Source of the DNA: JACJWR01 sp964556255
GTDB lineage: Bacteria; Actinomycetota; Actinomycetes; S36-B12; UBA10799
Length of the DNA stretch: 64,000 nt
Direction of reading: 5' to 3'
Assembly (NCBI GenBank): GCA_964556255.1
Contig: CAZKVQ010000002.1
Span: 34,752-98,751 of the forward strand
The notes beneath the pieces are model-generated. The model was given only the letters and a program-made list of their open reading frames with translations, was not told where the DNA came from and did not search any database. Of this stretch, positions 33,393 to 41,400 are shown in pieces; the stretch's first letter is position 1; each line of letters begins with the position of its first letter. The translations under genes and the position numbers were made by a program.

Positions 33393-34147
33393 ACGCCTGC
33401 CTGCGCGAATTGCTCGTAACCATCGGCATCGATGGACGCGGCCAGCTCAGGGCCACCCGAGGCGACGATCCGACCATCCATGACGACGTGCACCTGATCG
33501 GCCGGGATGAGCCGGAGCAGCCGAATCGTGTGGGTAATCAGCAAAACGCCGGTGTCGTCCTGGGTCTTGACCCGGTTGACTCCCTCGGCCACGACCTTCA
33601 GGGCGTCGACGTCCAGGCCCGAGTCGGTCTCGTCGAGGACAGCGATCTTCGGCTTGAGCAACTCCATTTGCAGGATTTCGTGGCGCTTGCGCTCGCCACC
33701 GGAGAAGCCCTCGTTGACGTTGCGCTCGGCGAATGCGGGGTCAACCTGGAGGTCGGCCATTGCAGACTTGAGGTCCTTCAGCCATTGACGCAGCTTCGGA
33801 GCCTCCCCATTGACGGCGGTGACCGAGGTCCGCAGGAAGTTCGACACCGAAACTCCAGGCACCTCCACCGGGTATTGCATGGCGAGGAAGAGTCCCGCGC
33901 GGGCGCGCTCGTCCACACTCATGGCGAGCACGTCTGCGCCGTCGAGGGTGACGGTACCCTCGGTGATCTCGTAGCGCGGATGACCGGCAATCGAGTAGGC
34001 CAGCGTCGACTTCCCGGAACCGTTGGGACCCATGATCGCGTGTGTCTCGCCCGAGGACACACTCAGGTCGATTCCCCGCAGGATTTCTCGTGCCACACCG
34101 TCGGCTTCGACCGACACGTGCAGGTTGTTGATGGCCAGGGTGGTCAT
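33389..34147 (-). CDS. sufC: SufC ATPase
   Basis: A 252-residue ABC-type ATPase of the SufBCD scaffold. Walker A is GPNGSGKSTL, the signature FSGGERKRHEI and Walker B IAVLDETDSGLD, all SufC-like; SufC drives the conformational change of SufB-SufD. I start at ATG 34147, which has a strong GAGGAG site that lies inside the end of the ferredoxin gene, in preference to the longer frame starting four codons earlier. Confidence 0.95.
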   Translation of the reverse strand: MTTLAINNLHVSVEADGVAREILRGIDLSVSSGETHAIMGPNGSGKSTLAYSIAGHPRYEITEGTVTLDGADVLAMSVDERARAGLFLAMQYPVEVPGVSVSNFLRTSVTAVNGEAPKLRQWLKDLKSAMADLQVDPAFAERNVNEGFSGGERKRHEILQMELLKPKIAVLDETDSGLDVDALKVVAEGVNRVKTQDDTGVLLITHTIRLLRLIPADQVHVVMDGRIVASGGPELAASIDADGYEQFAQAGV

Positions 34148-34155
34148 GGGTCTCC

Positions 34156-34479
34156 TCAATTCACATTCACGAGCACGCGGGCATCGGGCCCGGAGCCGTC
34201 GATCTTGGTGGTGAATACCGCGACGGGTTCGGTTGCCGGCAAACAGGTGGGCTCACCGGTGCGCAGATCGAACTGTGAGCCATGCAGCCAGCATTCGATG
34301 AAGCAGCCCTCGACGTCTCCCTCGGAGAGCGACACGTCCGCGTGGGAGCATCGATCATCAATCGCGTACACCTCACCCTCGGTGAGCACCAGTGCCATCG
34401 GGGTGCCCTCCGCAACGACCCGAATCGGGGCGCCCTCCGCGAGATCGCCCAACCGTGCCACGTCGTGAAACTCGCTCAC
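34156..34479 (-). CDS. Rieske-type ferredoxin of the suf operon
   Basis: A 107-residue protein with a Rieske [2Fe-2S] fold: Cys-x-His in DRCSHADVSLSEG and Cys-x-x-His in IECWLHGSQFDL. Such non-haem dioxygenase-type ferredoxins are regularly found between sufD and sufC in actinobacteria, where they may supply electrons for cluster assembly; direct proof is lacking to my knowledge. It overlaps sufD by four bases and is followed by sufC after eight bases. Confidence 0.92.
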   Translation of the reverse strand: MSEFHDVARLGDLAEGAPIRVVAEGTPMALVLTEGEVYAIDDRCSHADVSLSEGDVEGCFIECWLHGSQFDLRTGEPTCLPATEPVAVFTTKIDGSGPDARVLVNVN

Positions 34480-35651
34480 ACGCCCTCCTCAAGCTTGTCG
34501 AATACCTCGCCGAACAACTGGTCCGCCGAATGGTCGTACCCCAACTCGGCCTCAACGGAACGCAGCAGCCGGGCGCGCAGGTCGGCACCGGGAACCCGGG
34601 CGATGACTTCGGAGAAGAAGCCGAGGACCACCAGTCGACGAGCAACGTCGACTGGGATGCCTCGTGCCTGCAGGTAGAACAACTGCTCATCGTCGAATCG
34701 ACCGGTGGCGCTGGCGTGCCCGGCACCGGCAACTTCGCCGGTCTCGATCTCCAGATTCGGCACGGAATCGGCGCGCGCGCCGTCGGTCAGGACAAGGTTC
34801 CGGTTGAGCTCGTAGGTGTCGGTCCCGACGGCGGCTGCGCGGATGAGGACATCTCCGATCCAGACGCTATGTGCATCCCTGCCCTGCAGCGCTCCTTTGT
34901 AGGTCACCCGCGAACGGCAGTGGGGCACCCCATGGTCGACGAAGATCCGGTGCTCGAGGTGTTGACCGGAATCGGCGAAGTAGACGCCGTACAGCTCCGC
35001 ATCGGCGCCGGGCCCGGCGTAGGTGACCGTCGGCACCAGGCGCACCAGCTCACCACCGAGACTCACGGTGACGCCAACGAACTTCGCGTCGCGGCCCACC
35101 TCCGCGTGGTGATGACCGACGTGGACCGCATCGTCATCCCAGTCCTGGATGGAGACCAGGGTCAGTTTCGCCCCTTCACCCAGGGCGGACTCGACGTTGC
35201 CGGCATGGTGACCCGAGCCCGTGTGATCCAGCACGACGACAGCGCTGGCGTTGGCCCCCAGTCGGATGAGCGTTCGACCGAAGGACAACCCGCCCTCCCC
35301 TCGCAGGGCGACCTGGATGGTCTCGGCCACCTCGGTCTCGGCGGGAACCTCGATGAGGAGAGCCTCCGAGGCACCTTCGTCGGCTCGGGCGGCCAACCGA
35401 TCGGTCGGGATCCAGGCGCCGGCCGCGCGAACGTCGTGAGCCGGGATCTGAGCGGCGAGGACACCGGCCGGGGCGGTCACGGTGACGGCCAACTTCGCAT
35501 CCGCCGGCTTGTCGGACAGCAGGTCTGCCAGCCGCTCCAACGGCGTGAAGCGCCACTCCTCCTCCCGACCCGTCGGAACCGGGAAATCGGCGAGGCGTCG
35601 CGAGACAACTCGGGGGGCGTGGTCGCGCGGTGGGGCGGTGGTGGCCGACAT
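34476..35651 (-). CDS. sufD: SufD scaffold subunit
   Basis: A 391-residue SufB/SufD family protein, the SufD partner in the SufBC2D cluster-assembly scaffold. The C-terminal beta-helix with HRIFVDHGVPHCRSRVTYKG (20 residues shown) and GAGHASATGRFDDEQLFYL is the conserved core; the His in the latter motif is thought to take part in cluster formation. It overlaps sufB by one base (TGATG) and the ferredoxin gene by four. Confidence 0.94.
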   Translation of the reverse strand: MSATTAPPRDHAPRVVSRRLADFPVPTGREEEWRFTPLERLADLLSDKPADAKLAVTVTAPAGVLAAQIPAHDVRAAGAWIPTDRLAARADEGASEALLIEVPAETEVAETIQVALRGEGGLSFGRTLIRLGANASAVVVLDHTGSGHHAGNVESALGEGAKLTLVSIQDWDDDAVHVGHHHAEVGRDAKFVGVTVSLGGELVRLVPTVTYAGPGADAELYGVYFADSGQHLEHRIFVDHGVPHCRSRVTYKGALQGRDAHSVWIGDVLIRAAAVGTDTYELNRNLVLTDGARADSVPNLEIETGEVAGAGHASATGRFDDEQLFYLQARGIPVDVARRLVVLGFFSEVIARVPGADLRARLLRSVEAELGYDHSADQLFGEVFDKLEEGV

Positions 35652-37063
35652 CAGCCGACGGCTCCTTCCATCTGCAGTTCGATGAGCCGATTCAGTTCCA
35701 GTGCGTACTCCATCGGGAGTTCGCGTGCGATGGGCTCGACGAAACCGCGGACGATCATCGCCATTGCCTCCTCCTCGGTCATGCCACGACTCATCAGGTA
35801 GAAAAGTTGATCCTCGCTGACCTTCGACACGGTCGCCTCGTGACCCATGGAGACGTCGTCGTCGCGGACATCGACATATGGGTAGGTATCCGATCGTGAG
35901 ATGTCGTCGACGAGCAGTGCATCGCAGCGCACGGTACTTGCCGAGCCGTGACAGCCCTCCTGCACTTGGACAAGGCCGCGGTACGAGGTGCGGCCACCTC
36001 CCCGGGCAACGGATTTGCTGACGATCGAGGAGGACGTCCGGGGGGCGGCGTGCACCATCTTGGCACCGGCGTCCTGGTGTTGACCCTCGCCGGCAAAGGC
36101 GATGGACAGCGTCTCACCCTTGGCATGTTCGCCCATCAGCCACACGGCCGGGTACTTCATGGTGACCTTCGACCCGATGTTGCCGTCGACCCATTCCATG
36201 GTCGCGCCCTCATGTGCGACGGCCCGCTTGGTCACCAAGTTGTAGACGTTGTTCGACCAGTTCTGGATGGTCGTGTACCTGCAGCGCCCGCCCCGCTTGA
36301 CGATGATCTCGACCACGGCCGAGTGCAGCGAGTCCGAGGAGTAGATGGGGGCCGTACAGCCCTCCACGTAGTGCACGTAGGCATCCTCTTCGACGATGAT
36401 CAGGGTCCGTTCGAACTGCCCCATGTTCTCGGTGTTGATCCGGAAGTAAGCCTGAAGAGGAATCTCAACGTGCACCCCCTTAGGTACGTAAACAAATGAT
36501 CCACCTGACCAAACCGCGGTGTTGAGCGCTGCAAACTTGTTGTCGCCGGCTGGAATCACAGTGCCGAAGTACTCCTCGAAAAGTTCCGGGTGCTCTCGAA
36601 GTCCGGTGTCGGTGTCGAGGAAGATGACCCCGGACTGCTCCAGGTCCTCGCGGATCTTGTGGTACACGACCTCCGACTCGTACTGCGCCGCAACGCCGGC
36701 AACCAGCCGCTGCTTCTCGGCCTCCGGGATGCCCAGCCGGTCGTAGGTGTTCTTGATGTCGTCAGGCAGGTCCTCCCAATTCGCGGCCTGCTTCTCTGTC
36801 GAACGCACGAAGTACTTGATGTTGTCGAAGTCGATTCCGGAGAGATCGGAGCCCCATGTGGGCATCGGCTTGCGGTCGAAGAGCTTCAACGACTTCAGGC
36901 GCATCTTGAGCATCCACTCCGGCTCCGACTTGCGCGCACTGATGTCCCGCACCACCGCCTCGCTGAGGCCGCGCTGCGCGGAGGCACCCGCCGCGTCAGG
37001 ATCGTGCCAGCCGTACTCGTAGCTGCCGATGCCGTCGAGTTCTGGATGGGCGACGTCAGTCAT
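35651..37063 (-). CDS. sufB: SufB scaffold subunit
   Basis: A 470-residue SufB, the main scaffold on which iron-sulfur clusters are built. Conserved features are PKGVHVEIPLQAYFRIN, YVEGCTAPIYS, the region with CRYTTIQNWS and the C-terminal GHEATVSKVSEDQLFYLMSR; Cys in VEGCTAP and in CHGSASTVRCDAL are candidate sulfur ligands. No intein is present, unlike in M. tuberculosis Rv1461. ATG 37063 has a perfect AAAGGAG site and overlaps the sufR stop by four bases; the longer upstream frame lies inside sufR. Confidence 0.95.
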   Translation of the reverse strand: MTDVAHPELDGIGSYEYGWHDPDAAGASAQRGLSEAVVRDISARKSEPEWMLKMRLKSLKLFDRKPMPTWGSDLSGIDFDNIKYFVRSTEKQAANWEDLPDDIKNTYDRLGIPEAEKQRLVAGVAAQYESEVVYHKIREDLEQSGVIFLDTDTGLREHPELFEEYFGTVIPAGDNKFAALNTAVWSGGSFVYVPKGVHVEIPLQAYFRINTENMGQFERTLIIVEEDAYVHYVEGCTAPIYSSDSLHSAVVEIIVKRGGRCRYTTIQNWSNNVYNLVTKRAVAHEGATMEWVDGNIGSKVTMKYPAVWLMGEHAKGETLSIAFAGEGQHQDAGAKMVHAAPRTSSSIVSKSVARGGGRTSYRGLVQVQEGCHGSASTVRCDALLVDDISRSDTYPYVDVRDDDVSMGHEATVSKVSEDQLFYLMSRGMTEEEAMAMIVRGFVEPIARELPMEYALELNRLIELQMEGAVG

Positions 37064-37824
37064 GCGGTACTCCTTTGGGCGTCGACGCCGGGCCGGGCCG
37101 GTTCGGCGGTTGTGGGGATATGGGTGGTGCATACGCCGCCGCCCGACGCGATCGTCGACAGCCTGGTGACGTGCACCCCGAGCAGCCGCGAGAAGGCTTC
37201 CCGCTCCGCCTCACAGAACTCGCCGAACTCCTCGGCGACATGCATCAACGGGCAGTGGTTCTGGCACAGCTGCGTTCCGAGGGTGCCCTCGGTCGCGCTC
37301 GCGGCGAAACCGTCCCTGCTCAGTGCCAGCGCCAGGGCCTCTGCCCTCGCATCGGGCTCCGCTATCCCGTCGAGCGCTCGGGCGTAGCGCGCTTCAACCT
37401 CTTGGGCACGTTGCCGTGCGAAGGCCAGAACTGCCTGCGCCCCCATCTCGCTCTCGATGAATCGAAGGGCACCGACCGCGACGTCCTCGTAGGAGGACTC
37501 GAACGCATCGCGACCGAGGGGCGTGAGGGAGTAGTACTTCGCAGGCCGACCCCGACCCCGATGCCGCTGGGGACCGAACGGAGCCTGCGTCGTGGTGGTG
37601 ACATACCCGCGGTCCACCAGCGCGTCCAAGTGACGGCGCACAGCCGTTGGGGTGAGGTACAGCCGCTCTGCCAGGTCGGAGGCCGTCACCGCCCCGCCTT
37701 CCAACAGACTGCGGGCAACCCTGGCGACGGCGCCGGTGAGGACTCCGCTGGCCTGGACGTGGGGCAGCTCCGATGTGGTCGAGGTGCCTTGCGGCTCACG
37801 ATCACCGCCATCGAAGGATTTCAC
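37060..37824 (-). CDS. sufR: SufR iron-sulfur sensing repressor
   Basis: A 254-residue transcription factor. Residues 38-80 form a winged helix-turn-helix (TASDLAERLYLTPTAVRRHL), the wing is basic (QRHRGRGRPAKYY), and the C-terminal part has the cluster-binding cysteines 187, 191, 204 and 232 (LCQNHCPLMH, FGEFCEAE, GGVCTTH). In mycobacteria and cyanobacteria SufR with a bound cluster represses suf and releases when clusters are lost. It heads the operon and overlaps sufB by four bases. The GTG start is leaderless by spacing and lies within a CAAC-N6-GTTG operator, so autoregulation is strongly suggested. Confidence 0.93.
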   Translation of the reverse strand: MKSFDGGDREPQGTSTTSELPHVQASGVLTGAVARVARSLLEGGAVTASDLAERLYLTPTAVRRHLDALVDRGYVTTTTQAPFGPQRHRGRGRPAKYYSLTPLGRDAFESSYEDVAVGALRFIESEMGAQAVLAFARQRAQEVEARYARALDGIAEPDARAEALALALSRDGFAASATEGTLGTQLCQNHCPLMHVAEEFGEFCEAEREAFSRLLGVHVTRLSTIASGGGVCTTHIPTTAEPARPGVDAQRSTA

Positions 37825-37837
37825 AACACTATTGTTG
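37824..37837. promoter_or_regulatory. SufR operator CAAC-N6-GTTG over the suf promoter
   Basis: CAACACTATTGTTG is a perfect CAAC-N6-GTTG palindrome, the motif reported for SufR in cyanobacteria and Streptomyces. It extends two bases further into the spacer as CAACA-N4-TGTTG. It spans from the first base of the sufR GTG through the presumed -10 (minus-strand AACAAT, 37836-37831). A bound SufR would cover both the -10 and the transcription start. Confidence 0.8.
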
Positions 37838-37858
37838 CCTATTTCCCACCGCGCGCAA
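37831..37858 (-). promoter_or_regulatory. suf operon promoter
   Basis: On the minus strand TTGCGC (37858-37853) and AACAAT (37836-37831) are separated by 16 bases, and AACAAT ends 6 bases before the GTG at 37824. This is a reasonable -35/-10 pair for a leaderless transcript of sufR and the genes behind it. Confidence 0.5.
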
Positions 37859-37936
37859 GCCTTCGGGTAGTTTCACGACCGACGGGTCCCGAGAGCAGGG
37901 CCTACAGGACGATCGTGCGATCCCGGAGGAGGCCAC

Positions 37937-38644
37937 ATGGCCGATAGCACCGCGACCCCGCCAGGGGCACCTTCTGCCGAGGCCGGGTCGAATGCTGCCC
38001 GGGCCGGGTCCCGGCAACCGGCCGCGGAGTCGGTTTCGAGACTCGTCAACTTCACCGACGCGGTCGTCGCCATCGCGATCACCCTGTTGATCTTGCCGAT
38101 CCTCGACATCGATCCACCTAAGGCAAACCAGACGGTCTTCACGGTCATGGGCAACAACTCCGGAATGTTCCTGGCGTTCTTCCTCTCGTTCGTGGTGGTG
38201 TTGGCCTTCTGGCGGCGGAACCACGACATGCTGGACGGGCTGAAGTCCTACACCCGAGTCCTGGTGACCATCAACGCAGTCTGGCTGCTCGGTGTGGTGT
38301 TCCTGCAGTTCCCCACCGAGCAGCTGGGAACGAATGGGAGTTCGAACGGCTTCGGGCGTGGGGTGGGCACCCTCTATGTGGGCACCCTCGCCTTCATCTC
38401 GCTGATCATGTGGCTGATGGCGGAGTACCTTCGCAGGCGCCCTGACCTGCTGGAGAATGCCGCCGATCGGCCGGCGACCGGGCCCGACCTCATCTTCGCC
38501 GGCGAAGTGGTCTACCTGATCATCGTCGCCACCATCTACTGGTTCGTTCCGTCGCTGACGCCCTGGGTCCTGCTCGGGCTTGCAGTGTTCGGGATCTGGG
38601 GCAGGCAGGCGGACAAACGCGCCCGACAGCGCGCCGTAGACTAG
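37937..38644 (+). CDS. TMEM175-like (DUF1211) membrane protein
   Basis: A 235-residue membrane protein with about six hydrophobic segments after a Pro/Ala-rich N-terminal tail of 30 residues. RLVNFTDAVVAIAITLLIL in the first segment corresponds to the pore motif RxxxFSDxxxAxxxTLL of the TMEM175 potassium channel family; bacterial members form tetrameric potassium channels. Here Thr replaces Ser in the FSD motif. ATG 37937 has a GGAGGA site. It is divergent from sufR (112 bases) and its stop overlaps the -10 of the following ABC gene. In M. tuberculosis this place is held by Rv1459c, an unrelated membrane glycosyltransferase. Confidence 0.8.
   Translation: MADSTATPPGAPSAEAGSNAARAGSRQPAAESVSRLVNFTDAVVAIAITLLILPILDIDPPKANQTVFTVMGNNSGMFLAFFLSFVVVLAFWRRNHDMLDGLKSYTRVLVTINAVWLLGVVFLQFPTEQLGTNGSSNGFGRGVGTLYVGTLAFISLIMWLMAEYLRRRPDLLENAADRPATGPDLIFAGEVVYLIIVATIYWFVPSLTPWVLLGLAVFGIWGRQADKRARQRAVD
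38637..38642 (+). promoter_or_regulatory. -10 box (TAGACT) of the ABC-ctaA gene group
   Basis: TAGACT covers the last codon of the TMEM175-like gene and the first base of its TAG stop, and ends 6 bases before GTG 38649. It would give a leaderless ABC ATPase transcript in addition to read-through. Confidence 0.45.
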
Positions 38645-38648
38645 GGCG

Positions 38649-39578
38649 GTGGCCTCCCCCGCCGTCGACATCCGCGACCTCTGCGTCTCTTTCGGGGATG
38701 TCAGGGCGGCCGATGGCTTGTCGATGACCGCCCCCAGCGGGGCGATAACAGCCGTGGTCGGCCGGAACGGTCAGGGCAAGACCACGACGCTGGAAGTGTG
38801 CGAGGGTCTTCGAAGGCAGGATTCCGGCCAGGTGAGGGTGCTCGACCTCGATCCGCAATCCGACGAGGCGGAACTGCGCCCTCGGGTCGGTGTCATGCTG
38901 CAGGACGGTGGCATTCCGACCGCGGCGCGACCACTGGAGGTGCTGCGGGCATTGGCCGGGGTCTATCGCGATCCGAGGGATCCCCGGGAACTGCTGGACT
39001 GGCTGGGGCTCGGCGATGCCCGTCGCCAGTACCGACGGCTCAGCGGGGGCGAACAGCAGCGGGTGAAACTGGCGGCAGCCCTCATCGGACGCCCGGAATT
39101 GGTTTTCCTCGACGAACCCAGCACGGGGCTGGACCCGGAATCCCGGCGCGGCATGTGGGCACTGATCTCGGCCTTGCGCCGGGACGGCGTCACGGTAATC
39201 CTCACCACCCACCAGATGACCGAGGCTGAGGCGCTGGCCGATCATGTGGTGGTCATCGAACGTGGTCGTGCCGTCGCGGCCGGCAGCCTGACGGATCTGT
39301 TGGGAACGGACTCCGACGTGATGACCTTTCGAGGCCCGAAAGCAATGGACGGTGGCGCCCTCGCCGGAGTGCTGCCCCCCGGGACGACGGTGACCGAAAC
39401 CTCCCCCGGGCACTACCGCATCGAAGGCGCGGTGTCGCCACCGGTGATCGCCGCCGCCACGGCCTGGTGCACCCAGCACGGCTCCCAGCCGGAGCACCTC
39501 AGTATCGGTAGGCGCACCCTGGAGGACGCCTTCTTCGACCTCACCGGTGCCTATACAGAGGCGGGCGACAACCAGTGA
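38649..39578 (+). CDS. ABC-2 transporter ATPase
   Basis: A 309-residue ATPase of the DrrA-like exporter type. Walker A GRNGQGKTT, Q-loop VMLQDGGIPTAARP, signature LSGGEQQRVKLAAAL, Walker B LVFLDEPSTGLDPESR and switch His in LTTHQMTEAE, followed by a C-terminal domain of about 90 residues. It pairs with the permease gene that overlaps its stop by four bases (GTGA). In mycobacteria the same pair (Rv1458c-Rv1457c) precedes the ctaA homologue, so a link to haem or respiratory assembly is possible but unproven. Confidence 0.9.
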   Translation: MASPAVDIRDLCVSFGDVRAADGLSMTAPSGAITAVVGRNGQGKTTTLEVCEGLRRQDSGQVRVLDLDPQSDEAELRPRVGVMLQDGGIPTAARPLEVLRALAGVYRDPRDPRELLDWLGLGDARRQYRRLSGGEQQRVKLAAALIGRPELVFLDEPSTGLDPESRRGMWALISALRRDGVTVILTTHQMTEAEALADHVVVIERGRAVAAGSLTDLLGTDSDVMTFRGPKAMDGGALAGVLPPGTTVTETSPGHYRIEGAVSPPVIAAATAWCTQHGSQPEHLSIGRRTLEDAFFDLTGAYTEAGDNQ

Positions 39579-40360
39579 GCGTCAGAGCCGACTACCCGCT
39601 CGGAACGTGGACGCCGGCCTCTGGGGCCGCTCCGACCCGAACCCGTGTCCTGTCCCAGGCCCGCTTCGACCTGCTCGGGGTGCTCCGCAACGGCGAGCAG
39701 CTGCTGTTGACGTTGATCATCCCGCTGGTACTGCTGGTCGCCGGCTCGGCCTTCAACCTCTCCGGACGCACCGACGCCTCTGCCATAAATGTGATCACGC
39801 CGGGAATCCTGGCCCTGGCTGTGATGTCCACCGCCTTCACCTCGCTCGCCATCGCCGTGGGCTTCGACCGTCGATCCGGGTCGTTGCGACTTCTGGGGAC
39901 CACGCCGATGACGCGGGGCAATCTACTTGCTGCCCGATCGCTGTCGGTTGCGGCGGTCGAAGTGATCCAGGTGATTCTCATCTGTACCGTCGCGGCCGCG
40001 CTGGGCTGGGAACCCACACCTGGCTACGCCCCTGCGCTCACCCTGCTCGTCCTCGGAACCGCTGCTTTCGCCGCCTGCGGCGTGGCGCTGGCGGGGGTGC
40101 TCCGGGCGGAGGCCACCCTCGCGGTGGCCAACGGCATCTACCTGCTGCTCCTGATCGGTGGTGGCACGGTGGTTCCTGTGGAGCGTCTGCCCGGACCCCT
40201 GGCGGCACTGGCCACCGTATTGCCCTCGGGCGCACTGGGCGAGGGATTGCGAAGCGTGCTGACCGATGGCGGCGGCTTCCCCTGGTTCAACCTCGCCGTT
40301 CTGGCCTCTTGGGCAGCAGTCGCCTCGATCGTCGCGGCCCGCACCTTCCGCTGGGAGTGA
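39575..40360 (+). CDS. ABC-2 transporter permease
   Basis: A 261-residue membrane protein with six hydrophobic segments in ABC-2 layout. The region SGSLRLLGTTPMTRGNLLAAR between the second and third segments, with the pattern RxxGxLRxLxxTPxxR, is typical of DrrB-type permeases. It overlaps the ATPase gene by four bases and is followed by ctaA after 26 bases. The exported compound is unknown. Confidence 0.88.
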   Translation: MSVRADYPLGTWTPASGAAPTRTRVLSQARFDLLGVLRNGEQLLLTLIIPLVLLVAGSAFNLSGRTDASAINVITPGILALAVMSTAFTSLAIAVGFDRRSGSLRLLGTTPMTRGNLLAARSLSVAAVEVIQVILICTVAAALGWEPTPGYAPALTLLVLGTAAFAACGVALAGVLRAEATLAVANGIYLLLLIGGGTVVPVERLPGPLAALATVLPSGALGEGLRSVLTDGGGFPWFNLAVLASWAAVASIVAARTFRWE

Positions 40361-40373
40361 GCGGGTCGGGAAC

Positions 40374-40379
40374 TACCAT
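40374..40379 (+). promoter_or_regulatory. -10 box (TACCAT) of ctaA
   Basis: TACCAT lies 7 bases before ATG 40387. It fixes the start inside a frame that is open for a further 840 bases upstream. Confidence 0.5.
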
Positions 40380-40386
40380 CGGTGTC

Positions 40387-41400
40387 ATGACCGCCGCCGA
40401 CACAGCCGCCCACCAGGCCACGATCGCGCCATCCGGCGCGGCGCCGCGTTGGCTGCGTGGCATCTTCTTCGCCAACCTGGTGGCACAGACGGCGATCGTT
40501 GTCACCGGCGGCCTGGTCCGGGTGACGGGCTCGGGCCTCGGGTGCCCGACCTGGCCGCAGTGCACCGAAGGTTCGCTGGTCCCGACCGCGACCCAGTCCG
40601 AGGCGTGGCACAAGTACGTGGAGTTCGGGAACCGTACTTTGACCTTCGTACTGGGCATCCTGGCCATCGCGGCCCTGGTCGGTGCGATCGCCTGGGCGCG
40701 ACGCCTGCGGCGCAACCATTCTGCCGGCCGACGTCCGGTAGTGCTGTTATCCGCCGTCCCGCTCGCCGGCACCTTCGCGCAAGCGGTGCTCGGCGGCATC
40801 ACGGTGTTGACCGGGCTCAATCCGGTGACGGTGGCCTGCCACTTCCTGCTCTCAGCGGCGATCATCGCGGGCAGTCTGCTGCTCGTCTGGCGGGCCCGCG
40901 AATCCGCCGACCAGCCGTTGGTGAAACTGGGCGTGCCGGCGGTCAGGGTGCTGAGCAAGGTTCTGCTGGTGGTGGGGCTCCTCGTCCTCACCCTCGGCAC
41001 GGTGGTCACCGGCTCAGGGCCGCACTCCGGCGATGCCGACGCCGCCTCGCGCTTTCCGTTCGATCCTCGCACCGTCTCCTGGCTGCACGCTGACGTAGTC
41101 ATCCTGTTCATCGGGCTGACCGTGGGGCTCTTGATCGCCTTGTCGGTGACGGCAGCTCCGCGGCGGGCGGTCAACGCGGTGTGGTGGTTGTTGGGCCTGT
41201 CCCTGGCGCAGGGCCTCATCGGCTACGTGCAGTACTTCACTGCGCTGCCGTGGGTTCTGGTTTCGCTGCATCTGCTGGGCTCGGCGCTCGTCTGGATCGC
41301 GCTGCTGCGGGTACCGCTGACCCTGCGCACCCGCGGGGTTGCGACGACCGGTCAGGCCCCCACCAGCAGCACCAGCGCCAGCACCGCCACCAGCGCGTAG
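40387..41400 (+). CDS. ctaA: Haem A synthase CtaA (COX15)
   Basis: A 337-residue membrane protein with eight hydrophobic segments. It converts haem O to haem A for cytochrome aa3. TGGLVRVTGSGLGCPTWPQC near residues 40-60 is the family signature with the paired Cys; haem-ligand His residues are in WHKYVEFGNR, VACHFLLSA, SWLHADVV and VSLHLLGS. The C-terminus is a Thr/Ser/Ala-rich tail. The last 49 bases overlap the convergent LysE gene. ctaB lies 0.6 kb further on, on the other strand. Confidence 0.93.
   Translation: MTAADTAAHQATIAPSGAAPRWLRGIFFANLVAQTAIVVTGGLVRVTGSGLGCPTWPQCTEGSLVPTATQSEAWHKYVEFGNRTLTFVLGILAIAALVGAIAWARRLRRNHSAGRRPVVLLSAVPLAGTFAQAVLGGITVLTGLNPVTVACHFLLSAAIIAGSLLLVWRARESADQPLVKLGVPAVRVLSKVLLVVGLLVLTLGTVVTGSGPHSGDADAASRFPFDPRTVSWLHADVVILFIGLTVGLLIALSVTAAPRRAVNAVWWLLGLSLAQGLIGYVQYFTALPWVLVSLHLLGSALVWIALLRVPLTLRTRGVATTGQAPTSSTSASTATSA

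Noticed and set aside
39547..40386. N-terminal extension of ctaA over the ABC permease gene
   Set aside because: Same strand but a different frame from the permease, with Arg/Gly-rich shadow composition. ATG 40387 has its own -10.
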